A DNA stretch of 64,000 bases. It comes from Roseihalotalea indica. Its GTDB lineage: Bacteria > Bacteroidota > Bacteroidia > Cytophagales > Cyclobacteriaceae. Positions 55,144 to 64,000 of this stretch are shown piece after piece; the stretch's first letter is position 1; each line of letters opens with the position of its first letter. The stretch covers positions 558,001 through 622,000 of the forward strand of contig NZ_JAINFL010000001.1 of the NCBI RefSeq assembly GCF_022458895.1, read 5' to 3'. The position numbers and the translations under genes are program-made. The notes under the pieces are model-generated. The model did no database searches and was not told where the DNA came from. It was given only the letters and a program-made list of their open reading frames with translations.

Positions 55144-55710
55144 CTACATGCCCTGGACGATGGATTTTTGAGAGAAGTGAATGCTCCACATACCCAGAAA
55201 GGGTTGTGCCGTATCGGCGGGTAAGGAAAGTTTCTGTTTTAGCGTATCGTTCAGAATAATGGGGTAAGTATACAGTAAAGTATCCTCCCCCATACGTTGC
55301 ACATTGTCAATCAATTCCTCTCGCTGCTGCTGGCTGTAGCGGTAGGCTTCCATTATCTGCTGCTCATATTCACTAAGTTCAGAGGCAGGAGTATCTACCG
55401 GAACCCAGTGAATGGTGGCATCATCGGCGAAAGTATGTACTGACTGGCTTTGCATATAGGCCACAAAGTCCGGGGTAGGATTTTCTTGCTGATACGTGCT
55501 AACCAACACGGAAAACATCTCCTGAGCCAGAGGTTTGCCCTTTTGGTAGGCTGCTTTGATAATCTCTTCAGGCGTTACTCGTTTCACCTCCCGGCGGTCC
55601 ATTTCTTCCTGTACTGCGCTTGTATCTACTTTCTGTTCACCGGAGCCGCCACAAGAACTGATCAGCAATAAAAAACCGAAGTATAAAATACCAAAACGAG
55701 GAAAAATCAT
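55144..55710 (-). CDS. Lipoprotein, possibly of the DUF3365/Tll0287-like group
   Basis: 188 residues with a lipoprotein signal (GFLLLISSCGGSG, Cys20). The body has EVKRVTPEEIIKAAYQKGKPLAQEMF and the end FLGMWSIHFSQKSIV; together these recall the DUF3365 haem-sensor-like domain, but no CXXCH haem motif is seen, so the assignment is weak. Exported to the envelope. It lies upstream of nothing else on its strand; selD follows after 175 bases in the same direction from a separate unit. Confidence 0.75.
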   Translation of the reverse strand: MIFPRFGILYFGFLLLISSCGGSGEQKVDTSAVQEEMDRREVKRVTPEEIIKAAYQKGKPLAQEMFSVLVSTYQQENPTPDFVAYMQSQSVHTFADDATIHWVPVDTPASELSEYEQQIMEAYRYSQQQREELIDNVQRMGEDTLLYTYPIILNDTLKQKLSLPADTAQPFLGMWSIHFSQKSIVQGM

Positions 55711-55885
55711 ATTCTGAAAAAGTTATGTTAGTAGGCTAGTGTTTTATCTAAAACTAAGTTAACAGACTGTAGGTAGTTAGCCGGTGGCCGCAAGTGCTTG
55801 CTGGGCCTCTAGTCTTCTAAATGCCTATGGCCAACCGCTAACCATTTATTTTCACGATCATCAGCACTAATAACAGTCAAAGATA

Positions 55886-56932
55886 CTATTCGTTAACTTC
55901 AATCAGCACATCTTTACGGTCAGTAATTTCGCCAAACGCCTGTAATGATAAGCCGATGGACTGTGCGTACTGCATGAAGCTATGCTCATATTCGCCATCT
56001 ACCGCTACCAGTAGACCCCCACTGGTTTGAGGGTCACAGAGTAAGGCTTTTTGCTCGTCAGTAATTGAACTGATCGTGTGGCCGTAGCTGTCCCAGTTGC
56101 GTTGGGTGCCGCCGGGCATACTTTTCTGGGCAATGTATTCATCAAGCATGTCAAAGCGGGGCACCTGGCTGGCAGAGATGACGGCACTCACATTGCTGGC
56201 TTCGCACATCTCACCCAAATGACCCAGCAGGCCAAAGCCGGTAACGTCGGTCATGGCTTTTACATAAGAGAGCCGCCCGAATTGTAGACCGGCATTGTTC
56301 AGTTTCAGCATGCTATCACGAGCCACCTGTAAGTCTTCTTCTTTTACTAAGCCTTTTTTCTGAGCAGTAGTGAGAATGCCCACCCCCAGGGGCTTGGTCA
56401 GAAATAGTTTACAGCCGGACGTGGCCTGATCGTTTCGTTTGAGGTGCTCGATCAAAATCTGCCCGGTTACGGCCAGGCCGAAGATGGGTTCGGGGGCATC
56501 AATGCTATGGCCACCGGCGAGCATAATATTGGCTTTACGGCAGGCTGCTTTAGCACCGGCGATCACCTGCCGGGCTGCTTCTACCGGAATCTTATCTACC
56601 GGCCAGCCAAGGATTGCTATGGCCATTGTAGGCTTTCCGCCCATAGCGTATACATCACTAATGGCATTTACCGAAGCAATCTGCCCGAAGTCGAACGGGT
56701 CATCGACAATGGGCATAAAGAAGTCGGTAGTGCTAATGAGGGCTTGCCCGTTGCCTACGTCGTATACAGCGGCATCGTCTTTGGTAGTATTGCCTACCAG
56801 CAGGTTAGGGTCAACAAATTCATTTTCGCTGGAGGCCAGAATACTTTCCAGTACTTTAGGTGAAATTTTACAGCCGCAACCGGCTCCGTGGCTATACTGG
56901 GTTAGGCGGATAGGTGAGGTTTTATCTGTCAT
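55886..56932 (-). CDS. selD: Selenide, water dikinase (selenophosphate synthetase)
   Basis: SelD makes selenophosphate from selenide and ATP. The 348-residue protein has the N-terminal [17 protein letters not shown] with active-site Cys19 and Lys22, then [21 protein letters not shown] and [18 protein letters not shown], and [12 protein letters not shown] near the end. As recalled, the sequence is very close to the enterobacterial enzyme. Its start overlaps the mnmH stop by ATGA, so its product is used for tRNA selenouridine. No selA, selB or selC is visible. Confidence 0.96.
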   Translation of the reverse strand: MTDKTSPIRLTQYSHGAGCGCKISPKVLESILASSENEFVDPNLLVGNTTKDDAAVYDVGNGQALISTTDFFMPIVDDPFDFGQIASVNAISDVYAMGGKPTMAIAILGWPVDKIPVEAARQVIAGAKAACRKANIMLAGGHSIDAPEPIFGLAVTGQILIEHLKRNDQATSGCKLFLTKPLGVGILTTAQKKGLVKEEDLQVARDSMLKLNNAGLQFGRLSYVKAMTDVTGFGLLGHLGEMCEASNVSAVISASQVPRFDMLDEYIAQKSMPGGTQRNWDSYGHTISSITDEQKALLCDPQTSGGLLVAVDGEYEHSFMQYAQSIGLSLQAFGEITDRKDVLIEVNE

Positions 56933-57975
56933 GGCATTGGGGTGGATTGATTATGTATGCGGGTAGCGAATTTTCGTAAAAGTTCGGCATTTTCTGCCGC
57001 ATTGTCTGTTTCGCAGCCAAGGGTGTAAATAAGACAGGCAGGTTTGCGTTCCAGATTTCGCCGATAGCTCCGGTCGTAGTATTCTAATAACAGGTCGGCC
57101 ACATCTGCCAGCCGATTTTCTTCCAGCGCCTGTAATGCTTGTTGCATTCGGAGGCCTCCCAGTCTTTTTTCAATAATATGTATGGAGCGTGCGAGCTTCT
57201 TTGCGTCCAGGTGCCCGTAATCACGTACTAACCGCTGGACGCGAAGTGAGCGTGGTACCTGCATATCTACAACAGGAGCTTTTTTCAGATGATCCCAGAA
57301 TTCGTACGGGAGCTGCACGCTACCAATACTAAATGACTCATCCTCTATCCAGATGCGCCTTGATAGGTCAAGCGACTGAAATACTTCATGGAGATTATTG
57401 TGAAATTGCTCGGTAGTAGGTTGTTGCCCTTGCCCGATACCTCCGAAAGCCGACCCGCGGTGGTTAGCCAACTCTTCCAGGTCAATGATTTGCTCCCCTT
57501 GCCGGTGCAGTTCGTGCAAAATCTCGGTTTTACCACTACCAGTAGCACCACCCACCATTAATAGAGAAAGAGGTTTTTGGTAGACACTTAGCACGGCTTG
57601 CCGGTAGGTTTTATAGCCGCCTACCAGCGTATGAGCCTGTATGCCCGCTGTGTTTAGTAGCCAGCTTACACTTTCGCTGCGCATGCCGCCCCGCCAGCAA
57701 TGAACCAGCACCTGACCATCTGCTGCCAGGGCATGAGCCGCTTCCACAATATCTCGCATTTTGGGGCCTACCAAATCTAACCCTTTTAGAAGGGCCTCGT
57801 AGCGGCCGGTTTGCTTGTATAGCGTGCCTACCTGGGCTCGTTCTTCATTGGAAAATAACGGAACACTATGAGCATGAGGAATATGCCCTGCGGCATACTC
57901 GGCAGGCGAACGGACATCCAGCACCGGTAGGTAGGATGCCTGCTTTAGAAATGTGTTCACGGGCAATTTAGCCAT
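56929..57975 (-). CDS. mnmH: tRNA 2-selenouridine synthase
   Basis: MnmH (SelU, YbbB) replaces sulfur by selenium in 2-thiouridine at the wobble position of Lys, Glu and Gln tRNAs. The N-terminal rhodanese domain has [10 protein letters not shown] with catalytic Cys93; the C-terminal P-loop domain has [10 protein letters not shown] at 141-150 and [15 protein letters not shown]. 348 residues, normal length. Upstream and coupled to selD. Confidence 0.95.
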   Translation of the reverse strand: MAKLPVNTFLKQASYLPVLDVRSPAEYAAGHIPHAHSVPLFSNEERAQVGTLYKQTGRYEALLKGLDLVGPKMRDIVEAAHALAADGQVLVHCWRGGMRSESVSWLLNTAGIQAHTLVGGYKTYRQAVLSVYQKPLSLLMVGGATGSGKTEILHELHRQGEQIIDLEELANHRGSAFGGIGQGQQPTTEQFHNNLHEVFQSLDLSRRIWIEDESFSIGSVQLPYEFWDHLKKAPVVDMQVPRSLRVQRLVRDYGHLDAKKLARSIHIIEKRLGGLRMQQALQALEENRLADVADLLLEYYDRSYRRNLERKPACLIYTLGCETDNAAENAELLRKFATRIHNQSTPMP

Positions 57976-57992
57976 ACATTGGTAGCCCCAGG

Positions 57993-59330
57993 TTACTTGA
58001 TATTCATTTTAAGTGCGGTGTTATAATCGGTGTAATGCTGGTAGTGTTTCACGTTCATCCACAAAACCCGTAAATCATCGCCCTGGTTATAATTTCTGAT
58101 TACAAAGGGGCGAATATTATCAAGGTCAGAATTTTGCGTAATGGCTTGCGAGCTCCAGTCTTTTCCCTGGTTATTGGTGGTCCAGCGTTCTATTTCAAAG
58201 GTGCTGTTAACCTGCCGGGATAAATACACCGTAGATGGGTCCTGATGGTCCAGGCTAATGCCACCGGAATAATTAGGTTCACGTTCTTCTTCGCCTTCCG
58301 GGGTTTGGGGAAACCAACTGCCCCCTTCGGTGATCTTATGGTTTTGCCAGGCTTTGCCATCCCATAGAGCATAGTAGTATACATGGGTGCTATCGTCAGG
58401 AAAGCGAACATAGGTAAGTACCGGGTTTCCTTCTTCATTTTCGGTTACATCCCATATCCAGGCTTTTTCTTGGGTTCCTTTAGCATCATACACCATGTCG
58501 GTTGCTTCCGGCGTAACGGGTATATCGTTAAAGCTTGCTATTTTTTCGCCATTGGCTTTGTAGAAAGCCCCATCGCGATATTTCATGTAATAGATGCTAT
58601 TGGTAGGTTCATTACGAGGGTGCCCATCAGTAAATGCCAGATGAATCTGGTCTCGGTTATTAGACGATACCTTTACATACGGCCGGCGATTGCGGTAGAT
58701 CCGGTCGGGAAGCACCAGGATCTGGCCCTGGTTCCAGGTAGCACCTCCATCCTCGGAAGTTGCCACGTTGGGTTTGAAGTCAGCCCCACGCCAGAACAGG
58801 TAAAGCTTATCATTTTCCTCACTAAGCCGGTAAGGGTTTACATATGTGTAGGTGTCGGAGAAGCCTGCATAGGTAACGGTATCATTCAGGTCCAGGGCCT
58901 GCCGGGGCTCCCATTCGCTGATACTTTCGGCATGTTTGGCTTTCATTAAATAGATGGGTTCGCCTCGGGCGTGCTTAGAATAAAAGACCATCAGTTTACC
59001 ATCGCTATCCATCAGCAGGCTAGGGTTATCATGGTCGTCTACTTCCAGTTTGGCGTGTAGCACCTCCTGGTGAATTTCCTGGGTATTATGATCGTAGTAA
59101 CCCACGGTCACATTACCGGATTGATCAATCCAGCCAGCGTAGGTGCGGGCATGCTCGCCTTCGTAAAAGAGCGCTCGTGGGTCGGAAAACCAGCACCATG
59201 ATCCGTCTTCTGCAAAGGACTCAAATGCTTCGCCTTTGGCTGTTTCGGGCGGGTCAGTAGGTAAAATATAGGCGTAGCCAAATCCTGCGAAGAGCAAGAC
59301 CAGTATCAGTTGTAAAAATCGGTTAGGCAT
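57993..59330 (-). CDS. Secreted BNR_4 repeat protein
   Basis: 445 residues with an N-terminal signal (LILVLLFAGFGYAYILP) and a beta-propeller of BNR type: GSWCWFSDPRALFYEG, VTVGYYDHNTQEIHQ, DDHDNPSLLMDSDGKLMVFYSKHAR and later repeats such as YKANGEKIASFNDIPVTPEATDM. Similar proteins occur near glycan-degrading genes, acting on unsaturated or other sugar residues, but catalytic residues are not recognisable and no polysaccharide gene is next to it. 17 bases before mnmH on the same strand, possibly co-transcribed. Confidence 0.85.
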   Translation of the reverse strand: MPNRFLQLILVLLFAGFGYAYILPTDPPETAKGEAFESFAEDGSWCWFSDPRALFYEGEHARTYAGWIDQSGNVTVGYYDHNTQEIHQEVLHAKLEVDDHDNPSLLMDSDGKLMVFYSKHARGEPIYLMKAKHAESISEWEPRQALDLNDTVTYAGFSDTYTYVNPYRLSEENDKLYLFWRGADFKPNVATSEDGGATWNQGQILVLPDRIYRNRRPYVKVSSNNRDQIHLAFTDGHPRNEPTNSIYYMKYRDGAFYKANGEKIASFNDIPVTPEATDMVYDAKGTQEKAWIWDVTENEEGNPVLTYVRFPDDSTHVYYYALWDGKAWQNHKITEGGSWFPQTPEGEEEREPNYSGGISLDHQDPSTVYLSRQVNSTFEIERWTTNNQGKDWSSQAITQNSDLDNIRPFVIRNYNQGDDLRVLWMNVKHYQHYTDYNTALKMNIK

Positions 59331-59449
59331 GAGGTTGTTGAAATTAGAAATATAAAATTTATCAGTTTGGCTATGAAAGTTAAGTTTTATTGAAATGGTC
59401 TGCTGTGCTGTTTATGGTGCGAAAAGCTGAAGGAAAGCCTATAAGCTGT

Positions 59450-59971
59450 TTATTTACTCATAGTTCTATACAGCAAAAGCTTTTCATCACCATTGGGAAG
59501 CATTATGGGTCCACTTAATTTTAGCCCTAATTTTCCTAATAATCTCTGAGATAAAAGATTGCTTTTTTTGGTGATAGCACTCAGTTCGCTTAATCCAAAC
59601 TCGTCAAACGCCATTTCTTTAAGCTTATTTGCGGCCTCAAAGGCATACCCCATTCTTTCATATTCAGGGAGTAAGGCAAACCCTATATCTATTCCTTTCA
59701 ATCCTTCTCGGTCATAGAGTCCGCAGGCTCCTATTTTGGCATTATCCGACTTTCTGATGATCGTATAATTTGAATAGCCGAGTCTTTCGTATTGGGGTAC
59801 TATCCTGTCTCTAATGTAGGTTTTCGCACTTTCTATAGACTTAATATTTCTGTCGCCAATATTTTGCAACCACAAAGGAGTATTAAATAACCTGAAAACA
59901 AATTCTGCATCATCTTCAGAAGTTGGCTTTAGTGTCAACCTTTCTGTCTCAAACGTTTTATACGTAACCAT
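59450..59971 (-). CDS. GNAT family N-acetyltransferase (RimJ/RimL type)
   Basis: 173 residues with the GNAT fold: ETERLTLKPTSEDDAEFVFRLF at the start, KIGACGLYDREGLKGIDIGFALLPEYERMGYAFEAANKL around the acetyl-CoA site, and TKKSNLLSQRLLGKLGLKLSG. The RimJ/L branch acetylates ribosomal protein N-termini or small molecules; the target here is unknown. It lies 13 bases downstream of the symporter gene and may be read with it. Confidence 0.92.
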   Translation of the reverse strand: MVTYKTFETERLTLKPTSEDDAEFVFRLFNTPLWLQNIGDRNIKSIESAKTYIRDRIVPQYERLGYSNYTIIRKSDNAKIGACGLYDREGLKGIDIGFALLPEYERMGYAFEAANKLKEMAFDEFGLSELSAITKKSNLLSQRLLGKLGLKLSGPIMLPNGDEKLLLYRTMSK

Positions 59972-59984
59972 TCAGCTATAGCCC

Positions 59985-61307
59985 CTAATTAGACGAATTG
60001 ATCATGGTTGCCCGGATCTTTTCTTCGGGCAACCCTCCTTCGGTACCGGCCACCACAATCGCTACTGAAGCATCTCCCGTAACATTAACCACCGTACGGC
60101 ACATGTCCAGAATACGGTCGGGAGCTAGAATTAACGCCAACCCGGCAGCGGGCACTCCAATGGCTTCCAGTACAATTACCAGCATGACTACCCCGGCACC
60201 AGGTACCGCTGCCGTACCGATAGAGGCTAACACTGCCGTGAGCACAATCATCAGCTGATCGCCTATGGATAGCCCTAACCCGAGTGCCTGGGCAATGAAC
60301 ACGGCCGCTACGCCCTGGTACAAACTGGTACCGTCCATGTTAATGGTAGCACCCAACGGCAACACAAAGCTGGCTACCTCTTCTGAAACTTTCAGGTCGT
60401 TTTGCACCACCTCCATCGTAACGGGTAGGGTAGCTGCACTGGAGCTGGTACTGAACGCCAGCAGTTGGGCCGGACGCATAGCCCGGAAAAACTTCTTATA
60501 CTTTACTTTAGTGAATAGTTTGAATATAGCCGGATAGACTGCGGCTACCATAATCAGCAACCCGGCCAGTACGGTCAGGGAATACCACAATAAGGCGTAA
60601 AGCAGGGTAAAGGCTTCATCCGGGTTTTCGCCACCGATTTCTACAATTAACGCGGCAATCAGGGCAAACACGCCATAGGGAGCGAGGATCATGATGAACT
60701 CCACAATCTTGATAATTACGTCGTTAAGTCCGTCAAAGAATGCAATTACCGGTTGCCCTTTCTCTCGGGGTACTTGAAGCAGGGCAATTCCTATAATCAG
60801 TGCTACAAAAACCACCTGTAGCATGGCTCCGTTATTGGCAAAAGCCTCAAACACATTTTGCGGAACAATGTCTACCAACGGTTGCAGGGGGCCGGCATCA
60901 CGCACTCCCTGGGCTACACCTTGCCGGGTTTCTACATCGCCACTGTACAGAGCCATCAGGTTTTCGCGGGTAGATTCGGGTAATTTTTTACCAGGCTGTA
61001 CAATATTAACCAAAACTAGGCCTACGGTAATGGCAATGGTAGTAGTTGCTAAATAAGTAACAATGGTTTTTCCGCCCATGCGAGACAGCTTGGAAACATC
61101 TCCCAGGTTAGCAATCCCTACAATCAGCGATGCCAGCACTAAAGGGACAGCGATCATTTTCAGGGAATTGACGAAGATAGTCCCAAAAGGCTTGATAAAC
61201 TTTGCGGTAAACGTGGGGTCCCAGCCAAACTGGATGCTGGCTAAACCATAAACCAGGCCCAGTACTAAACCAATAATGATTTGGGTGTGTAGTGGTATTC
61301 TTTTCAT
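59985..61307 (-). CDS. Dicarboxylate/amino acid:cation symporter (DAACS, GltP/DctA family)
   Basis: 440 residues with about eight membrane helices and two re-entrant hairpins. Family motifs are clear: the serine-rich loop AFSTSSSAATLPVT, PLGATINMDGTSLYQGV, and the C-terminal DRILDMCRTVVNVTGDASVAIVV with Asp and Asn residues for substrate and sodium/proton binding. It takes up glutamate, aspartate or dicarboxylates; an extra loop of about 40 residues (RENLMALYSGDVETRQGV) is present near residue 120. Confidence 0.94.
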   Translation of the reverse strand: MKRIPLHTQIIIGLVLGLVYGLASIQFGWDPTFTAKFIKPFGTIFVNSLKMIAVPLVLASLIVGIANLGDVSKLSRMGGKTIVTYLATTTIAITVGLVLVNIVQPGKKLPESTRENLMALYSGDVETRQGVAQGVRDAGPLQPLVDIVPQNVFEAFANNGAMLQVVFVALIIGIALLQVPREKGQPVIAFFDGLNDVIIKIVEFIMILAPYGVFALIAALIVEIGGENPDEAFTLLYALLWYSLTVLAGLLIMVAAVYPAIFKLFTKVKYKKFFRAMRPAQLLAFSTSSSAATLPVTMEVVQNDLKVSEEVASFVLPLGATINMDGTSLYQGVAAVFIAQALGLGLSIGDQLMIVLTAVLASIGTAAVPGAGVVMLVIVLEAIGVPAAGLALILAPDRILDMCRTVVNVTGDASVAIVVAGTEGGLPEEKIRATMINSSN

Positions 61308-61478
61308 GTAGTGCTTTTCGTTATCGGGGAAGGCCCGACGTACCAGGCCAACTGTAAAAATGCAAAATACTGATAGTAAATGCTAATCTGAAAAATGATG
61401 GGTTACGGCCTATGTGTTTTCTTGCTATAATGGTCTGATATATCCAATTCTTGTATGATTTTTGGTCAGAAAGTTAGC

Positions 61479-62102
61479 ATGAAAAACTATGTCTTAGCGG
61501 CAATACTACTTACCTTCATCGCTGCCTGCACCACTACCAAACACCAGTTAGTACCTCGCTATGGTTTCGATTTTAAACCGGGCGACCGACTGGTCATTGC
61601 CCGCTTTCAGAATGCCCCTCATGTGTCGGATTATGCTACCCAGCAAATTCTTCAGCTATTTCAAGATTGCTCAGATGTTGAGGTAGTGCACCCAGACACT
61701 GTGCAGGACTTCTTCTACCGCAACTTAATGTATACTGATCCTACCTGGGAGGTAGACGCAAAGCTGATGATCAGGGTACAGGAAGCCACTAAAGCTCGTT
61801 ATTTGTTAGTCGGGAAGTTTGTGGGAGAGTCAGTAGGCAAGCCTCCCGTGGCCTTTGCGGAACAATATGCTACTGGGCAGCTAGAGGAGATTCACGAGAA
61901 CTGGGTACGTATTCAGTTTATGTTATACGATTTGTCAACCACCCGTACTATCATGAGCCTGCAAACCCGTGCCAAAGCCAATCAATATAATCATGAGCAG
62001 GATGACGGTGATATTACGAGCTTCTACGCGCCAGTGGATTTATTACATTCTGCACTAAAAAAAAGCACCAAAAAACTAGCTGATGCCTGCCATTGTAAAT
62101 AG
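61479..62102 (+). CDS. Lipoprotein of unknown function
   Basis: From the ATG at 61479, 207 residues with a lipoprotein signal (YVLAAILLTFIAACTTTK, Cys16). The mature part GFDFKPGDRLVIARFQNAPHVSDYATQQILQLFQ and KLMIRVQEATKARYLLVGKFVGE resembles proteins that sense or store a stress value in the envelope, but I cannot assign a family. The C-terminus has Cys-His-Cys. Divergent from the symporter gene. Confidence 0.75.
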   Translation: MKNYVLAAILLTFIAACTTTKHQLVPRYGFDFKPGDRLVIARFQNAPHVSDYATQQILQLFQDCSDVEVVHPDTVQDFFYRNLMYTDPTWEVDAKLMIRVQEATKARYLLVGKFVGESVGKPPVAFAEQYATGQLEEIHENWVRIQFMLYDLSTTRTIMSLQTRAKANQYNHEQDDGDITSFYAPVDLLHSALKKSTKKLADACHCK

Positions 62103-62159
62103 CCATTAGTCTACCCACCTATTCTTACAGGTTTTATCTTCTTAAACTTTGAACTCCTT

Positions 62160-62226
62160 AGACTTCGGATGTTTATGATAGCAAGAGTCTATTATGAGGT
62201 ATCGCTGCCCAAAACTTCCGAAGTCT
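62160..62226. repeat. Inverted repeat AGACTTCGGA / TCCGAAGTCT
   Basis: Perfect 10-bp arms extended inward by GTTT/AAAC after one mismatch, loop of about 37 bases. It lies between a lipoprotein gene and the DUF2490 gene. It resembles short mobile or REP-like repeats common between Bacteroidota genes; here only one copy is visible. Confidence 0.5.
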
Positions 62227-62268
62227 GCGGTAAGAGCCTCTTCTGATCTAAAAAAATATTTCTTTAAT

Positions 62269-62302
62269 ACTCTATTAAATTTATAGAGTAAGTATATATT
62301 TG
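62269..62302 (+). promoter_or_regulatory. Promoter and operator candidate of the DUF2490 gene
   Basis: The -7 box TATATTTG (62295-62302) matches TAnnTTTG exactly, 20 bases before the start. Upstream a perfect inverted repeat ACTCTAT/ATAGAGT (62269-62289, 7-base spacer) covers the -33 position, where no TTTG exists. A regulator binding there is likely to control the gene. Confidence 0.5.
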
Positions 62303-62322
62303 CGCCGCAATAATTTACTTAT

Positions 62323-63063
62323 GTGGACACCCGGTTAACGTTTTCTTTATTATTCTTGCTCCCTTTGTATTCTTTGGCTCAGTCTGAGGCAAAAGATGTT
62401 GAGCAACAAACATTTCTCTGGCTTCGCTATTCCAACCGACTTACAATTAATGAGCACTGGTTACTCTACTCAGAAGTAGAGGGCCGGTGGTTTGCTTTCA
62501 CCGATCGGCTACACCAGTGGGTGCTACCTCGGGTACAAATGCATTATCAGGTTAACAAAACAACTGATGTGGCGCTGGGCAACACCTTTTTCTTACAAGC
62601 CCTGCCCCAGACGGCCGACGAAGCGGTTGACCGCATACGTCCGGAAATCCGCCCTCACCAGGAGTTAAACTTCAGCCAGCCGTTGGGTAAGCTGAAAATT
62701 AGTCATCGCTACAAAATTGAAGAGCGTTTTTTCCAGCGCACCTCAGTGGATGAGCCGGATTTTAGTTTTCGGTTTCGATACCGCTTGCAGGTGCAGATTC
62801 CAATCACCAATCCGGAAAAACGGTTTCCCGTTTCGCTGAGAGTGTTCGATGAGGTTATGTTCAACGCCGGAAAAAATATCGTGCACAACGTGTTTGACCA
62901 AAACCGTATTTTTGCCGATTGCCAGGTGAAACTAGCTCCCGAATGGACCATTGAGATGGGATACATGAACTGGTTTCAGCAACGCCCAACTGGCAACGAC
63001 TTTTTTAACCGCCACATTGGCCGAATAACCGTGGCGCATTCTCTAAACTTAAAAGAACATTAA
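62323..63063 (+). CDS. DUF2490 outer membrane beta-barrel-like protein
   Basis: 246 residues. The start is a GTG at 62323; the ATG two bases before is out of frame, and a stop lies in frame upstream. Signal sequence [14 protein letters not shown], then repeated amphipathic strands ([45 protein letters not shown]) of the DUF2490 family, thought to be small outer membrane barrels of unknown function. It is 2 bases before the permease gene, so the two are probably one operon. Confidence 0.88.
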   Translation: MDTRLTFSLLFLLPLYSLAQSEAKDVEQQTFLWLRYSNRLTINEHWLLYSEVEGRWFAFTDRLHQWVLPRVQMHYQVNKTTDVALGNTFFLQALPQTADEAVDRIRPEIRPHQELNFSQPLGKLKISHRYKIEERFFQRTSVDEPDFSFRFRYRLQVQIPITNPEKRFPVSLRVFDEVMFNAGKNIVHNVFDQNRIFADCQVKLAPEWTIEMGYMNWFQQRPTGNDFFNRHIGRITVAHSLNLKEH

Positions 63064-63065
63064 TC

Positions 63066-64000
63066 ATGTCTACTGACGCAATGATTACCCTTGGGGTAAT
63101 TGCCGGGGCTATTATACTATTTGCTACCGAGATTATCTCAATCGATTTGGTGGCTTTACTGATTATGGTTACGCTCATTCTTACAGGGGTTATTAGCCCG
63201 GAGGAAGGGGTAGATGGGTTTAGCAACAAAGCGACCATCACGGTGGCCTTTATGTTTATTCTGAGTGCCGCTCTGCTGAAAACGGGAGCATTGCAGTTAA
63301 TGTCGCAGCGGTTGTCGAGGATATTCCGCTATAATTTTTCTACCGGCGTAATTCTCATGATGCTGGTTATTGCGGCCATTTCAGCCTTTATTAACAACAC
63401 GCCGGTAGTAGCCATGTTTATTCCGGCCGTCATGCAGATTGCCCATTCTTCAGGACAAAGCCCGGCCAAGATGCTGATTCCGGTTTCTTTTGCCTCTATT
63501 TTTGGCGGTACCTGCACGCTGATCGGCACCTCTACCAATATTCTGGTGAGTGGTATTGCCGAAAAAGCAGGCGAGGCTCCCATATCCATGTTTGAAATGA
63601 CCCCAATGGGGTTGCTATTCCTGATTGCCGGCATTGGCTACATGGTGTTTGTAGGGGTGCGCTGGTTGCCGGATAGAAGAGAGGAGAAAGATCTGACGAC
63701 CAAGTTTGGTATGCGAAACTACCTTACCGAACTGGAACTACTGGGCTCTATGGATTCTATCGGAAAAAAAATCATGGATTCTACACTGGTGCAGGAGCTG
63801 GAAATGGACATTATTGAAGTTCGTCGGAATGGAAGCAAATTTACGCTGCCGCCCGGTGATTTTGTGTTGCAGGAGCACGATATCCTGAAAGTGCGCTGCG
63901 ATGTAAGCAAGATAAAGTCCCTTAAAGATCGGGCGAAAATTCTGGTGACCTCTCCGGTAAAGATTGGCGATGATGACCTGAAGGGCAAAAACTCTACTTT
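63066..64000 (+). CDS. SLC13/DASS family permease with RCK (TrkA_C) domain, 5' part
   Basis: The frame runs off the window after about 311 residues. N-terminal helices and the conserved hairpin [21 protein letters not shown] and [20 protein letters not shown] place it in the divalent anion/Na+ symporter family. After residue 215 a TrkA_C-type domain ([27 protein letters not shown]) is inserted, as in SLC13-like proteins of bacteria that carry sulfate or other anions. The ATG at 63066 follows the DUF2490 stop by 2 bases. Confidence 0.9.
   Translation, partial: MSTDAMITLGVIAGAIILFATEIISIDLVALLIMVTLILTGVISPEEGVDGFSNKATITVAFMFILSAALLKTGALQLMSQRLSRIFRYNFSTGVILMMLVIAAISAFINNTPVVAMFIPAVMQIAHSSGQSPAKMLIPVSFASIFGGTCTLIGTSTNILVSGIAEKAGEAPISMFEMTPMGLLFLIAGIGYMVFVGVRWLPDRREEKDLTTKFGMRNYLTELELLGSMDSIGKKIMDSTLVQELEMDIIEVRRNGSKFTLPPGDFVLQEHDILKVRCDVSKIKSLKDRAKILVTSPVKIGDDDLKGKNST

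Overview
The window reads as a chromosomal segment of a Bacteroidota bacterium, most likely of the Cytophagales type. The grounds are Bacteroidota-style promoters (TAnnTTTG -7 boxes, in one case with a correctly spaced TTTG -33 box), no visible Shine-Dalgarno sequences before starts, a short NusA, a Cys-type CcmE, a two-gene MetH, many SPII lipoproteins and typical Bacteroidota hypothetical families (DUF4136, DUF2490, BNR_4). Genes are dense. No tRNA, rRNA, CRISPR array, prophage or intact insertion sequence was recognised.

Layout. 1-3.9 kb: cytochrome c maturation genes on the minus strand (ccmB, a GH18 glycosidase, ccmC, ccmD, ccmE, start of ccmF). 4-14 kb: rfbA, then a signalling block made of a stand-alone CheB methylesterase, a 1773-residue CheB-CheR-PAS-GAF-histidine kinase-receiver-HPt hybrid, a NarL-type regulator and a small divergent histidine kinase. 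It also holds two long gene-poor stretches rich in inverted repeats. 14-21 kb: transaldolase, then a tight minus-strand run nrnA, two FKBP lipoproteins, rdgB, uridine-kinase-like, trkA-like and a Nudix hydrolase. 21-27 kb: nfuA-like gene and the rimP-nusA-infB operon, which has a clear promoter and a terminator-like hairpin in its leader. 27-37 kb: M28 cyclotransferase, split metH, UbiA-type prenyltransferase, purN, purH, a WecA/MraY-type transferase. 39-53 kb: two complete tripartite RND efflux systems flanking an OmpR-type two-component system. 53-64 kb: hydrolase, lipoproteins, selD-mnmH (tRNA selenouridine), BNR protein, GNAT, dicarboxylate symporter, DUF2490 protein and the start of an SLC13 permease.

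How the genes work together. The ccm genes build the haem delivery and attachment machinery. The sensor block could link methylation-type chemistry to phosphorelay and to the NarL regulator. The OmpR/kinase pair shares a divergent control region with the first RND operon. In that region 11-bp-spaced TCCA-core repeats lie at nearly equal distance from both -7 boxes, which suggests that the regulator controls itself and the pump. SelD makes selenophosphate for MnmH; no selenoprotein machinery (selA, selB, selC) is seen here.

I found no strong evidence for a wholly new system. The most interesting points are the efflux control region, the rimP leader hairpin, the GH18 gene inside the ccm cluster, the CXXXY CcmE, an RND permease lacking the usual TM10 lysine, and degenerate 8-bp tandem repeats directly upstream of both RND permease genes.
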